Shown: positions 36,943 to 45,401 of the stretch, piece after piece
Numbering within the stretch: the stretch's first letter is position 1
Layout: each line of letters begins with the position of its first letter
DNA from: Mycolicibacterium celeriflavum
GTDB lineage: Bacteria > Actinomycetota > Actinomycetes > Mycobacteriales > Mycobacteriaceae
NCBI RefSeq assembly: GCF_010731795.1
Contig: NZ_AP022591.1
Location: forward strand, 3,348,001-3,412,000
DNA: 64,000 nt
Direction of reading: 5' to 3'
The notes under the pieces: model-generated
What the model was told of the DNA's origin: nothing
Seen by the model: only the letters and a program-made list of their open reading frames with translations
Databases searched by the model: none
Program-made: the position numbers and the translations under genes

Positions 36943-37806
36943 ATGCCAGGAGTGCAGGATCGCGTCATCGTCGTCACCGGGGCCGGAGGCGGGCTCGGGC
37001 GCGAGTACGCGCTGACCCTCGCCCGGGAGGGCGCCAGCGTCGTCGTCAACGACCTCGGCGGTTCACGCGACGGCACCGGTGCCGGACACAACATGGCCGA
37101 CCAGGTCGTCAAGGAGATCAAGGACGCAGGCGGACGCGCAGTCGCGAACTACGACAGCGTCGCCGAACCCGAGGGCGCCGAGAACATCATCAAGACCGCG
37201 GTCGACGAGTTCGGCAAGGTCGACGGCGTCGTCTCCAACGCGGGGATCCTGCGCGACGGCACATTCCACAAGATGGAGTTCGCCAACTGGGATGCGGTGC
37301 TCAAGGTGCACCTGTACGGCGGTTACAACGTGATCCGCGCGGCGTGGCCGCACTTCCGGGAGAACAGCTTCGGCCGTGTGGTCGTCGCCACCTCCACCAG
37401 TGGGTTGTTCGGCAACTTCGGCCAGGCAAACTACGGCGCCGCCAAGCTCGGCCTGGTCGGCCTGATCAACACGCTGGCCCAGGAGGGTGCGAAGTACAAC
37501 ATCAAGGCCAACGCGGTCGCTCCGATCGCAGCGACCCGGATGACGCAGGACATCCTGCCGCCGGAGGTCTTCGAGAAGCTGACGCCGGAGTACGTGGCCC
37601 CGGTCGTGGCCTACCTGATGACCGAAGAAGTGCCCGACACCGCTTCGGTGTTCATCGTCGGCGGCGGCAAGGTTCAGCGCACCGCGCTGTTCCAGAACGA
37701 GGGCATCACATTCTCCGAGGTTCCCTCGGTCGACGACATCTCCGCGAAGTGGGGCGAGATCACCGACCTGTCGGCGGCGCAGCGGGCCACCTTCAGCCTC
37801 GGCTGA
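36943..37806 (+). CDS. Short-chain dehydrogenase, MFE-2/hydroxyacyl-CoA type (Rv0148-like)
   Basis: A 287-aa SDR. The Rossmann motif VVTGAGGGLGREYALTLARE is followed by the VVVNDLGGSRDGTG segment typical of peroxisomal-MFE2-like 3-hydroxyacyl-CoA dehydrogenases. The NAG motif is SNAGILRD. The catalytic Ser and Tyr-x3-Lys are in STSGLFGNFGQANYGAAK. GAAAGGAAA precedes ATG 36943. It forms a run with the aldehyde dehydrogenase and the quinone oxidoreductase, suggesting a lipid or aldehyde oxidation pathway. Confidence 0.92.
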   Translation: MPGVQDRVIVVTGAGGGLGREYALTLAREGASVVVNDLGGSRDGTGAGHNMADQVVKEIKDAGGRAVANYDSVAEPEGAENIIKTAVDEFGKVDGVVSNAGILRDGTFHKMEFANWDAVLKVHLYGGYNVIRAAWPHFRENSFGRVVVATSTSGLFGNFGQANYGAAKLGLVGLINTLAQEGAKYNIKANAVAPIAATRMTQDILPPEVFEKLTPEYVAPVVAYLMTEEVPDTASVFIVGGGKVQRTALFQNEGITFSEVPSVDDISAKWGEITDLSAAQRATFSLG

Positions 37807-37815
37807 GTCTGCTGA

Positions 37816-38781
37816 ATGAAAGCGCTTGTCGCGCAGGAACTCACCGGACCGAGCGGGCTTAACCTCACCGATGTCGACGAGGTTGGCGGCGGCGACGACG
37901 TCGTGGTCATCGACGTCGGTGCGGCCGGGGTCAGCTTCCCCGACCTCTTGCTGTTACGCGGCGAGTATCAGCTGCGGCTCGAGCCGCCGTTCATCCCCGG
38001 CATGGAGGTCGCCGGGGTGGTGCGGTCGGCACCATACGAGTCGGAGTTCAAACCCGGTCAACGCGTGACCGCGCTGTCCATGCTCGGGGCGTGGGCGCAG
38101 CAGGTGGCGGTGCAACCAGCCAACCTCATGCGCACCCCTGACGACCTGGACGACGCCGAATCCGTTGCACTGCTGGGCAATTACCAGACGATGTACTTTG
38201 CACTGGCCAAGCGCGGCGCGCTGCGGCCGGGCGAGACGGTGCTGGTGCTGGGCTCGGCGGGCGGGGTCGGCACCGCGGCCGTACAGATTGCGAAGGCGTT
38301 GGGCGCCAGGGTGATCGCGATGGTGCACCGGCCGCATGCGGTCGAGTTCGTCGAATCGCTGGGCGCCGATGTGGTGTTGCCGCTCACCGAGGGCTGGCTG
38401 GAGGCGGTCAAGGATGCGACCGACGGCCGAGGCGTCGACCTGGTGGTGGATCCGATCGGCGGCGACGCCTTCGACGACGCGATCCGGGCACTCGCCGTCG
38501 AGGGCCGGTTGCTGGTGATCGGCTTTGCGGCGGGCGGAATTCCGACGGTGAAGGTGAACCGGCTGTTGCTGCGCAACGTCGCGGTGATCGGTGTCGGTTA
38601 CGGCGAGTACGTCAACCGCAAGCCGGGCTCGCAGTCGGTGTTCGAGTTCGGGGTCGCGGAGTTGGTCAAAGCCGGCCTGCGGCCGCCGCCGCCGATGCGC
38701 TTTCCGCTGTCCAAGGGTCCCGAAGCGCTGCAGGCGCTGGCCGACGGTGGGGTCCTGGGCAAGCTCGTGCTGGAGCCGTAG
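37816..38781 (+). CDS. NADPH:quinone oxidoreductase family protein (Rv0149-like)
   Basis: A 321-aa medium-chain reductase of the zeta-crystallin/QOR group, lacking the zinc ligands of alcohol dehydrogenases. N-terminal GroES-like part: PPFIPGMEVAGVV. Nucleotide-binding part: VLVLGSAGGVGTAAVQIAKALGARV. Reduces quinones or enoyl substrates using NADPH. It starts 9 bp after the SDR stop and abuts the HAD gene (next start immediately after its stop), so it belongs to the same operon. Confidence 0.92.
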   Translation: MKALVAQELTGPSGLNLTDVDEVGGGDDVVVIDVGAAGVSFPDLLLLRGEYQLRLEPPFIPGMEVAGVVRSAPYESEFKPGQRVTALSMLGAWAQQVAVQPANLMRTPDDLDDAESVALLGNYQTMYFALAKRGALRPGETVLVLGSAGGVGTAAVQIAKALGARVIAMVHRPHAVEFVESLGADVVLPLTEGWLEAVKDATDGRGVDLVVDPIGGDAFDDAIRALAVEGRLLVIGFAAGGIPTVKVNRLLLRNVAVIGVGYGEYVNRKPGSQSVFEFGVAELVKAGLRPPPPMRFPLSKGPEALQALADGGVLGKLVLEP

Positions 38782-39486
38782 GTGGCGCTGCAGGCGTTGG
38801 CGTTCGACACGTTCGGCACCGTGGTCGACTGGCGCTCCAGCATCATCCGTGAGCTCGAGGACTTCGGCAAAGCGCAAGGAGTGCAACGGGATTGGGCGGC
38901 GTTCGCCGACGACTGGCGCGCCGGCTACCCGCCGGCGATGGACCGGGTGCGGCGCGGCGAACTACCGTGGACCAAGATCGACGACCTGCACCGGATGATC
39001 CTCGTCGACCTGCTCGCCAAGGCCGGCATCACCGCCGATAGCGATACTCTCGACCACCTCAACCGCGCCTGGCATCGCCTCGACCCGTGGCCCGACGCGG
39101 TGCCTGGCCTCACGCGACTCAAGCGAAAGTTCGTGATCACGACGCTGTCGAACGGCAACGTCTCGCTGCTGACCAACATGGCCAAGCGGGCCGCGCTGCC
39201 GTGGGACTGCGTGATCTCGGCCGAATTGTTCCGGCACTACAAGCCCGACCCCGAGGCCTACCTCGGCTGCGCCGAACTGCTCGACGTGGCGCCCGGCGAG
39301 CTGATGCTGGTGGCCGCGCACGCCAGCGACCTGCGCGGAGCGAAACGCGCGGGACTGATGACGGCTTGGGTGGACAGGCCACTGGAATACGGCGAGGGAA
39401 GGCGGCGGCCGTCGAGAATCGCCGACGGTGAATTCGACGTCATGGCCGCCGACTTCATCGACTTGGCCGACAGACTCGGCGCCTGA
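38782..39486 (+). CDS. Haloacid dehalogenase, type II (HAD superfamily)
   Basis: A 234-aa hydrolase. HAD motif I with the nucleophilic Asp is ALAFDTFGTVVDW, motif II is TTLSNGNVSLLT, and motif III/IV is the HYKPDPEAYLGCAELL Lys-Pro-Asp block with HASDLRGAKRAG. This pattern fits L-2-haloacid dehalogenase-type HADs, although many act on phosphoesters. It begins at GTG 38782, directly after the preceding stop, so translation is probably coupled. Confidence 0.9.
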   Translation: MALQALAFDTFGTVVDWRSSIIRELEDFGKAQGVQRDWAAFADDWRAGYPPAMDRVRRGELPWTKIDDLHRMILVDLLAKAGITADSDTLDHLNRAWHRLDPWPDAVPGLTRLKRKFVITTLSNGNVSLLTNMAKRAALPWDCVISAELFRHYKPDPEAYLGCAELLDVAPGELMLVAAHASDLRGAKRAGLMTAWVDRPLEYGEGRRRPSRIADGEFDVMAADFIDLADRLGA

Positions 39487-39580
39487 CGCCTCGCGAGTTC
39501 TACACCAGGGCTGCTCTCGGGGGCCGGATCGCGACCCTCAGGTAGAAATCGGCGATTGCTGGCGCGGCTAAAGTCGAGCC

Positions 39581-40066
39581 ATGAGTTCAGGTGGGATCGT
39601 GCTTGTGGCGCTGGCCATCGCGGTCGGCATCGTCGGCATCGTCATTCCGCTGCTGCCCGGAACCCTTTTGGTGTTCGGCGCGATCGCGGTGTGGGCCGTC
39701 ATCGAGAACAACCCCACCGGATGGGTCACGCTCGGCGCGGCCACGGTGCTGCTCGGCGCTGCCATGCTGATCAAGTACACGTGGCCGATGCGGCGGATGC
39801 GCGAGGCCGATGTGCGGACCTGGAGCCTGGTCGCCGGCGGCGTGCTCGGCGTCATCGGCTTCTTCGTGATCCCGGTTCTCGGTCTGCCGATCGGCTTTGT
39901 GCTGGGCATCTACCTGGCCGAACTGGCCCATCGGCACGACCAACGGGTGGCCTGGACATCGACGAAGCACGCGCTCAAAGGCGTCGCACTGTCGGTCGGG
40001 GTGGAACTGGCGGGTGCGTTGCTGGCCACTGTCGTTTGGGCCACCGGGGTGTACCTGACGCAGTAG
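39581..40066 (+). CDS. DUF456 membrane protein
   Basis: A 161-aa protein with about four hydrophobic segments (IVLVALAIAVGIVGIVIPLL; TLLVFGAIAVWAVIE; VLGVIGFFVIPVLGLPIGF; ELAGALLATVVWATGVYL). The Pro-Gly and PVLGLPIGF patterns match the DUF456 family of small membrane proteins of unknown function. It precedes the LLM oxidoreductase by 9 bp. Confidence 0.85.
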   Translation: MSSGGIVLVALAIAVGIVGIVIPLLPGTLLVFGAIAVWAVIENNPTGWVTLGAATVLLGAAMLIKYTWPMRRMREADVRTWSLVAGGVLGVIGFFVIPVLGLPIGFVLGIYLAELAHRHDQRVAWTSTKHALKGVALSVGVELAGALLATVVWATGVYLTQ

Positions 40067-40075
40067 CTTGCAGGA

Positions 40076-41236
40076 ATGGCCAAGCTGCGCTTCGGATACT
40101 TCATCGCACCGTTTCACCGCGCCGGCACCAACCCGACGCTCGCCCTGCAACGCGACCTCGAACTCATCGAGCATCTCGACGCGGTCGGTTACGACGAGGC
40201 GTGGATCGGCGAGCACCACTCGGCGGGCAGCGAGATCATCAGCTCGCCCGAGGTGTTCATCGCCGCGGCGGCCCAGCGTGCCAAGCGGATCCGGTTCGGC
40301 ACGGGCGTGATCTCGCTGGCGTACCACAACCCGCTGTGGACGGCCGACCGGCTGATGCTGCTCGACCACCTCACCCACGGCCGGATCATCGGCGGTATGG
40401 GACCGGGTTCCTTGCCCACCGACGCGGCGATGATCGGGCTGACGCCCACCGACACCCGCGAACTGCTGGAGACCAACCTCGACATCGTGGTCCGGCTGCT
40501 CAACGGCGAGACCGTCTCGGCGAAAACCCCGACGCACGAACTGTTCGACGCCCGACTGCAACTGGCGCCGTACTCGGAGGACGGCATCCCGCTGGCTGTC
40601 GCCGCGGTGGCGTCCCCGACCGGCGCGCGGCTGGCGGGCAAGCACGGCATCGGCCTGCTCTCGATCGGCGCGACCCTGGTCGTCGAGGGGTTCGACGCGC
40701 TTGCCCATCACTGGGGCATCGTGGAGGAGCGCGCGGCCGCGTTCGGCACCACGGTCGACCGCAGGAACTGGTCGCTGGTCGGGCCGTTCCACATCGCCGA
40801 GACCGAGGAGCAGGCGCGCGCCGACGTCCGGTTCGGTATCGAGCCGTGGTTCAACTACTTCCAGAAGGTGGCGGCGTTCCCGCAGATGACGATCCCGGGC
40901 GACCGCATCGACGACATGATCGACATCATCAACGAGGCCGGCGCCGGGGTGATCGGCACGCCGGAGCGGGCGCGGGCTCAAGTGCAGCGGTTGTGGGACC
41001 AGTCCGGTGGGTTCGGTTGCCTGCTGCAGATGGGCCACGAATGGGCCAACCCGGCGGCCACCAAACGATCGGCGGAGTTGTTCGCCGCCGAGGTGTTCCC
41101 ACACTTTCAGGGTCAGGCGCAACCGACGCTGGACGCCGCGACACGGGCCAGCGACGTGCGCGAGGAACTCGCCCAGACCCAGCTCAGCGCGATCGACCAC
41201 ATGACCAAGAAGTACGAGGCGGAGAAGCGGGGTTAG
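40076..41236 (+). CDS. LLM-class flavin-dependent oxidoreductase (luciferase-like)
   Basis: A 386-aa TIM-barrel monooxygenase of the bacterial luciferase-like family, using FMNH2 or reduced F420. Markers: DEAWIGEHHSAGSEIISSPE near the start, GTGVISLAYHNPLWTADRL, DHLTHGRIIGGMGPGSLPTD, and VRLLNGE. Substrate unknown. The last 4 bp overlap the convergent ptbB gene. Confidence 0.9.
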   Translation: MAKLRFGYFIAPFHRAGTNPTLALQRDLELIEHLDAVGYDEAWIGEHHSAGSEIISSPEVFIAAAAQRAKRIRFGTGVISLAYHNPLWTADRLMLLDHLTHGRIIGGMGPGSLPTDAAMIGLTPTDTRELLETNLDIVVRLLNGETVSAKTPTHELFDARLQLAPYSEDGIPLAVAAVASPTGARLAGKHGIGLLSIGATLVVEGFDALAHHWGIVEERAAAFGTTVDRRNWSLVGPFHIAETEEQARADVRFGIEPWFNYFQKVAAFPQMTIPGDRIDDMIDIINEAGAGVIGTPERARAQVQRLWDQSGGFGCLLQMGHEWANPAATKRSAELFAAEVFPHFQGQAQPTLDAATRASDVREELAQTQLSAIDHMTKKYEAEKRG

Positions 41237-42030
41237 CCCAGCAGGGTAGCGCGCAGTCGTGCGACCTCTTGGTCCGTCACGCCCGCCGCCTCGAGATAGC
41301 CGCGCAACGAACCGTAGTTCTGGTCGATCGAACGGCGCGCCGCGGCGAGATACTCCTCGCGCACCCCGAGCACCGCGTCGGTCAGTCGCGCCTCGACGAA
41401 CGTGACTTCCTCGTCCGTCTCTGTCCGCTCCCGCACCGACCGCATGATCTGCTCCCGCAGGTGTGGCACCGCGTCGTTGCTGCGCAGGAAATCCGCCATG
41501 ACCACTTCCCGGTTCACACCCACCGCGCCGAGGGCCGTGGCCACCGTGAAGCCGGTTCTGTCCTTGCCGGCGAAGCAGTGCGCGATGACCGGACGGCCCG
41601 CGGCGAGCAGTGAAATGACCTGCCGCACAGCGCGTTGCGCACCGGGCAAGGTCGGAAACCGCTGGTACTCCTCGGTCATGAACCGCAGCGCGGCCACGCT
41701 GACGTCCTCGTCGTCGGGCTTGTCGGTCATCATCTTCTGGAAGGCCGACTCGTGCGGCGCCTCGTCGGACACGGCGGTGACCTCGTGGAAGTGGAGGTGG
41801 TGCACTTCGACGCCCGGGGGTACCGCACCGGTGCCGTGACGTTCCACCTCCCGCGCCGAGCGCAGATCGGCCACATCGGTGATGCCCAGTTCGACAAGGC
41901 GACGACGGCCGGCGTCGTCGAGACCACTCAGCTCGCTGGACCGGAAGAACCGGCCCGGGCGCACGCCCGTCTCGGCCGCGACGTCACGGAAATTCCATGC
42001 GCCCGAGAGCTCGCCGAGTCCGACGCTCAC
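41233..42030 (-). CDS. ptbB: Protein tyrosine phosphatase PtbB (MptpB-like)
   Basis: A 265-aa phosphatase of the MptpB/triple-specificity family, acting on phosphotyrosine, phosphoserine/threonine or phosphoinositides; in pathogens it is secreted. The P-loop HCFAGKDRTGFT holds the catalytic Cys and the Arg, with the extra Asp-Arg pattern of this family. N-terminal NFRDVAAETGVRPGRFFRS-type block and the long helical lid (VPHLREQIMRSVRERT) are present. In order it matches Rv0153c, with fadE2 (Rv0154c) upstream overlapping by 4 bp. No signal peptide. Confidence 0.92.
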   Translation of the reverse strand: MSVGLGELSGAWNFRDVAAETGVRPGRFFRSSELSGLDDAGRRRLVELGITDVADLRSAREVERHGTGAVPPGVEVHHLHFHEVTAVSDEAPHESAFQKMMTDKPDDEDVSVAALRFMTEEYQRFPTLPGAQRAVRQVISLLAAGRPVIAHCFAGKDRTGFTVATALGAVGVNREVVMADFLRSNDAVPHLREQIMRSVRERTETDEEVTFVEARLTDAVLGVREEYLAAARRSIDQNYGSLRGYLEAAGVTDQEVARLRATLLG

Positions 42031-43304
42031 CGGCCGGTCACCGCCGAGTCCGATTGGCGGCTCGCCGCCGTGCCCGATTGGCGGCTCGCCGCCGAAACGA
42101 AAGCGTCTTTCTCCCTACCAAGTTCGGCCCGTGCGATGGTGCGCATGTGTACCTCGTCGGGCCCGTCGAACAGCCGCATCGCGCGGTGCCAGCTGTACAG
42201 TCGGGCCAGCGGGAAGTCGTCGCTGACCCCGGCTGCCCCGTGCACCTGGATGGCGCGGTCGATCACGTCGCATGCCACTTGGGGTGCGACGGACTTGATC
42301 TGGCTCACCAACACGTGCGCTTCCTTGTTGCCGCGCTGGTCGATGGTCCACGCGGCCTTCTCGCACAACAGCCGCGCCTGGTCGATTTCGTTGCGCGACT
42401 TGGCGATTGCTTCACGCACCACACCCTGCTCGGACAGCGGCTTGCCGAAGGCGACCCGCTTCTGCACCCGGTCGACCATCAACGCCAGCGCCCGCTCGGC
42501 CGCGCCCAGCGCCCGCATGCAGTGGTGAATCCGGCCGGGGCCCAGCCGCGCCTGGGCGATCGCGAACCCGCTGCCCTCCTCGTGGAGCATGTTCTCGACC
42601 GGCACCCGGACGTTGTCGAAAACGATCTCGCAGTGTCCGTGCTGGTCCTGCCAGCCGAATACCGGAAGTGAGCGCTGGATGTCGACGCCGGGGGTGTCGA
42701 CGGGCACAAGGAGCATCGACTGCTGCTGATGGCTGGCCGCGTCCGGATTGGTGCGGCCCATCACGATCAGGATCTTGCAGCGCGGGTCGGCGGCTCCGGT
42801 GATCCACCACTTGCGGCCGTTGATGACGTAGTCGTTCCCGTCGCGCAGCATCGTCGTCTCGATGTTGCGGGCATCGCTTGAGGCCACAGCGGGCTCGGTC
42901 ATCGCAAAGGCGCTGCGGATCTCGCCATTGAGCAGCGGATCGAGCCATTGCCGGCGCTGCTCCTCGGTAGCGAACAGATGCAGCGTCTCCATGTTGCCGG
43001 TGTCCGGTGCGGCGCAGTTGAGCACCTCGGGCGCGATCTCCAGGCTCCACCCCGAAAGCTCGGCAAGCGGCGCGTACTCCAGGTTGGTCAGCCCCGAGAT
43101 CGGCGGCAGGAAAAGGTTCCACAGCCCGCGCTCCTTCGCGAGCGCCTTCAACTCCTCGACGATCGGCGGAACGGTGTGGTCCTTCGGTCCCGTCTCTTCG
43201 CGGTAGCGGTGGTATTCGGCCTCGGCGGGGAAGACGAATTCCGTCATGAAGGCGGTCAGGCGGTTGTGGTAGTCCTGTGCCTTGGCCGACATCGCGAAGT
43301 CCAT
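42027..43304 (-). CDS. fadE2: Acyl-CoA dehydrogenase FadE2
   Basis: A 425-aa acyl-CoA dehydrogenase matching M. tuberculosis FadE2 by neighbourhood (ptbB downstream). Blocks: FAMTEPAVASSDARNIET, KILIVMGRTNPDA, VHGAAGVSDDFPLARLYSW, and the active-site region FDGPDEVHMRTIARAEL typical of the ACAD10/11-like subgroup. The start at 43304 (MDFAMSAKAQDYHNRLTAF) avoids running into the 84-aa gene. The C-terminus is extended by a tail with a duplicated AASRQS unit encoded by a 24-bp tandem repeat. Confidence 0.92.
   Translation of the reverse strand: MDFAMSAKAQDYHNRLTAFMTEFVFPAEAEYHRYREETGPKDHTVPPIVEELKALAKERGLWNLFLPPISGLTNLEYAPLAELSGWSLEIAPEVLNCAAPDTGNMETLHLFATEEQRRQWLDPLLNGEIRSAFAMTEPAVASSDARNIETTMLRDGNDYVINGRKWWITGAADPRCKILIVMGRTNPDAASHQQQSMLLVPVDTPGVDIQRSLPVFGWQDQHGHCEIVFDNVRVPVENMLHEEGSGFAIAQARLGPGRIHHCMRALGAAERALALMVDRVQKRVAFGKPLSEQGVVREAIAKSRNEIDQARLLCEKAAWTIDQRGNKEAHVLVSQIKSVAPQVACDVIDRAIQVHGAAGVSDDFPLARLYSWHRAMRLFDGPDEVHMRTIARAELGREKDAFVSAASRQSGTAASRQSDSAVTGR
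42051..42094. repeat. 24-bp tandem repeat in the fadE2 tail
   Basis: The 20-bp string cgattggcggctcgccgccg occurs at 42051-42070 and again at 42075-42094, a period of 24 bp. It encodes the two AASRQS units at the end of FadE2. Only two copies are present. Confidence 0.85.
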
Positions 43305-43326
43305 GCCGCCACGATATGACACCCGG

Positions 43327-43581
43327 TCAGAGCGGCTTGTGCTGCGTCGGACTTTGTTCCGACTCCCATTTCGCCTCGAGCGAGCGGGTGACGCGGGTCC
43401 CGGCGGCATACTCAACCTGGAAGGTTCCGCCGTCATCGACCTCGTAGGTGACCACGCACGTTCCGTCGGCTTCGTCCTTGTGGACGACTTTGTACGGGAC
43501 GGGGCCGGCGCCGCGGTCGACTAGTACGAGGTCGCCGGGCGTGACGTCCTCGATGCGGTCGTTTTCAGAGATGTTCGACAT
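43327..43581 (-). CDS. Small conserved-looking hypothetical protein, 84 aa
   Basis: A soluble acidic protein predicted to be mainly beta (DRIEDVTPGDLVLVDRGAGP, YEVDDGGTFQVEYAAG). The phrase PGDLVLVDRG suggests an SH3-like barrel, but I do not recognise the family. It lies 22 bp upstream of fadE2 on the same strand and may be its operon partner. Codon use is normal for the genome. Confidence 0.65.
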   Translation of the reverse strand: MSNISENDRIEDVTPGDLVLVDRGAGPVPYKVVHKDEADGTCVVTYEVDDGGTFQVEYAAGTRVTRSLEAKWESEQSPTQHKPL

Positions 43582-43805
43582 CCCCCCGACGGTAGCAACG
43601 AGGCCGCCATTGCGTCTCGCGCGGCCGGCGACGCGGCGAGCCCACCGTCAGGGCCGGCGAAATCTGCTGAAACTGAAGCAGTTTCACGGCGCGGGTGTGG
43701 CAGCAATCACGTCCGGCCGGCTTGTCTTTGCAGCACGGAGCGCGCAGAATCGGGTAAGTAAACTGGACTGAATCCAAAATATACATAAAGGATGGTGTGC
43801 GAGCG
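43582..43805 (+). promoter_or_regulatory. Promoter region of ahpCD
   Basis: A 224-bp divergent gap between the 84-aa gene and ahpC. There is no oxyR gene here, although oxyR is divergent from ahpC in M. tuberculosis complex species. Close to ahpC is an AT-rich patch (aatccaaaatatacataaag, 43771-43790) whose TATACAT could be a -10 element, giving a short leader. I see no other ORF with convincing coding character. Confidence 0.4.
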
Positions 43806-44393
43806 ATGGCATTGTTGACGATCGGTGACCAGTTCCCCCGCTACGACATGGCGGCGGTGGTCGGCGGTGATCTCTCCGAGGTCGATGCCAAGCAGCCCGA
43901 CGACTATTTCATCCGCGTGACCAGCGAAGACTACGAGGGCAAGTGGCGGATCATCTTCTTCTGGCCGAAGGACTTCACCTTCGTGTGCCCGACGGAGATC
44001 GCCGCGTTCGGCAAGCTCAACGACGACTTCGAGGACCGCGACGCGAAGGTCATCGGCGTGTCCGTCGACAACGAGTTCGTCCACTTCCAGTGGCGGGCCC
44101 AGCATGAGGACCTCAAGAAGCTGCCGTTCCCGATGGCGTCCGACCTCAAGCGGGAACTGGCGCTAGCCACCGGCGTGCTCAACGCCGACGGTGTCGCTGA
44201 CCGGGCGACGTTCATCGTCGACCCCAACAACGAGATCCAGTTCGTGTCGGTCACGGCCGGCTCCGTGGGCCGCAACGTCGATGAGGTGCTGCGGGTTCTC
44301 GACGCCCTGCAGTCCGATGAGCTGTGCGCGTGCAACTGGAAGAAGGGCGATCCCACGATCAAGCCGGCCGAGCTGTTGTCAGAGGCGGTGTGA
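43806..44393 (+). CDS. ahpC: Alkyl hydroperoxide reductase AhpC (peroxiredoxin)
   Basis: A 195-aa 2-Cys peroxiredoxin that reduces peroxides and peroxynitrite. The peroxidatic Cys is in [18 protein letters not shown] and resolving Cys residues are in [11 protein letters not shown], as in mycobacterial AhpC, which uses several Cys. The start ATG 43806 gives [11 protein letters not shown], like M. tuberculosis AhpC; an in-frame GTG lies at 43797. Followed after 2 bp by ahpD, its reductase adaptor. Confidence 0.96.
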   Translation: MALLTIGDQFPRYDMAAVVGGDLSEVDAKQPDDYFIRVTSEDYEGKWRIIFFWPKDFTFVCPTEIAAFGKLNDDFEDRDAKVIGVSVDNEFVHFQWRAQHEDLKKLPFPMASDLKRELALATGVLNADGVADRATFIVDPNNEIQFVSVTAGSVGRNVDEVLRVLDALQSDELCACNWKKGDPTIKPAELLSEAV

Positions 44394-44395
44394 CC

Positions 44396-44929
44396 GTGAG
44401 CATCGACAACATCAAGGACGCGCTGCCCGAGTACGCCAAGGACCTGAAGCTGAACTTCGGCAGCATCGTCAAGACCACCGAGCTGTCCGAAGAGCAGCTG
44501 TGGGGTGCCCTGGTGGCGACCGCCGCGGCAACCAAGTCGGAGCGGCTGCTGCGCGAGATCGCCGAGGACGCAATGGACATCCTCAGCCAGGACGCCTACA
44601 ACGCCGCCCTAGGCGCCGCCGCCATCATGGGGATGAACAACGTGTTCTACCGCACCAAGGGCCAACTCGACGGCGCCTACGACGATCTGCGGGCCGGTCT
44701 GCGGATGAACATCATCGGCAATCCGGGTGTCGCCAAGGAAGATTTCGAGCTGTGGTCGTTGGCGGTGTCGGCGATCAACGGATGCGGACACTGCCTCGCG
44801 GCGCACGAGAAGACCCTGCGTGACGCGGAGGTGGCGCGGTCGGTGATCTTCGAAGCGATCCGGCTGGCGTCGATCGTCTCGGGCGTCGCCCAGGCGCTGC
44901 AGACCGCCGACGTCCTGGCCGGCGTCTAG
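44396..44929 (+). CDS. ahpD: AhpD, alkylhydroperoxidase reducing partner of AhpC
   Basis: A 177-aa protein, the same length as M. tuberculosis AhpD. The CxxC active site [15 protein letters not shown] carries the catalytic Cys pair and the proton-relay His and Glu. AhpD links AhpC to lipoamide-dependent electron donors (DlaT/Lpd). GTG 44396 is chosen because the product begins [20 protein letters not shown] as in orthologues. A strong stem-loop follows the stop. Confidence 0.96.
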   Translation: MSIDNIKDALPEYAKDLKLNFGSIVKTTELSEEQLWGALVATAAATKSERLLREIAEDAMDILSQDAYNAALGAAAIMGMNNVFYRTKGQLDGAYDDLRAGLRMNIIGNPGVAKEDFELWSLAVSAINGCGHCLAAHEKTLRDAEVARSVIFEAIRLASIVSGVAQALQTADVLAGV

Positions 44930-44941
44930 CCTCGATCCGCG

Positions 44942-44973
44942 AAGGCGGGGACACCCGATGGTGTCCCCGCCTT
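44942..44973. terminator. Bidirectional intrinsic terminator between ahpD and a convergent gene
   Basis: A perfect 14-bp stem, AAGGCGGGGACACC / GGTGTCCCCGCCTT, with a 4-nt CGAT loop, lies 12 bp after the ahpD stop and 11 bp after the stop of the leftward small gene. On the plus strand it is followed by TCGCGCG and on the minus strand by CGCGGATC, so it lacks a long U-tract, as is common in mycobacteria. Confidence 0.8.
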
Positions 44974-44984
44974 TCGCGCGCGTC

Positions 44985-45227
44985 TCAGCGGTGATAGTCG
45001 GGCTGCACGTACGTCAGATGCGGGATGCCGTGGTGCGGATGGGCGCCCGGCGCGGGGTGTGCGGTGACGGGTGCAGGAGCGGTCGTGGTGGGCTGCGGCG
45101 TCATGTCGTGCGAGTAGGTGCCCGCGCTGGCGGCACCGGCGAAGGCCAGTGCGCCCGCGACGATTCCGGCGCAGACGGCTGACAGCGCGAGGAAGCGGGC
45201 AAAGCGGCTAGTGGCGGTGGTGGTCAT
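44985..45227 (-). CDS. Small secreted His/Pro-rich protein
   Basis: An 80-aa protein with a Sec signal (FARFLALSAVCAGIVAGALA, cleavage near GAASA-GT). The mature peptide is about 45 residues, rich in Pro, Thr and His (HPAPGAHPHHGIPHLTYVQP, ends DYHR). The His cluster could bind metal; this is speculative. It converges on ahpD across the shared terminator. Family unknown. Confidence 0.7.
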   Translation of the reverse strand: MTTTATSRFARFLALSAVCAGIVAGALAFAGAASAGTYSHDMTPQPTTTAPAPVTAHPAPGAHPHHGIPHLTYVQPDYHR

Positions 45228-45401
45228 CGTGATCCTCTGTGTGCGTTAGATTTTCGGGTCTACCACCGGGTCCTTCCGGCGATCGCCTAAGCATGCTGCA
45301 GCGCGCGGCCGCGGTCTGTCGGCCGACCGGAGGATGACGCGGATGAATCGCGTGTCCCCCAATCGGGGGAAGCGGACGCGCCGCTGTGCCAAGCTGACTG
45401 C

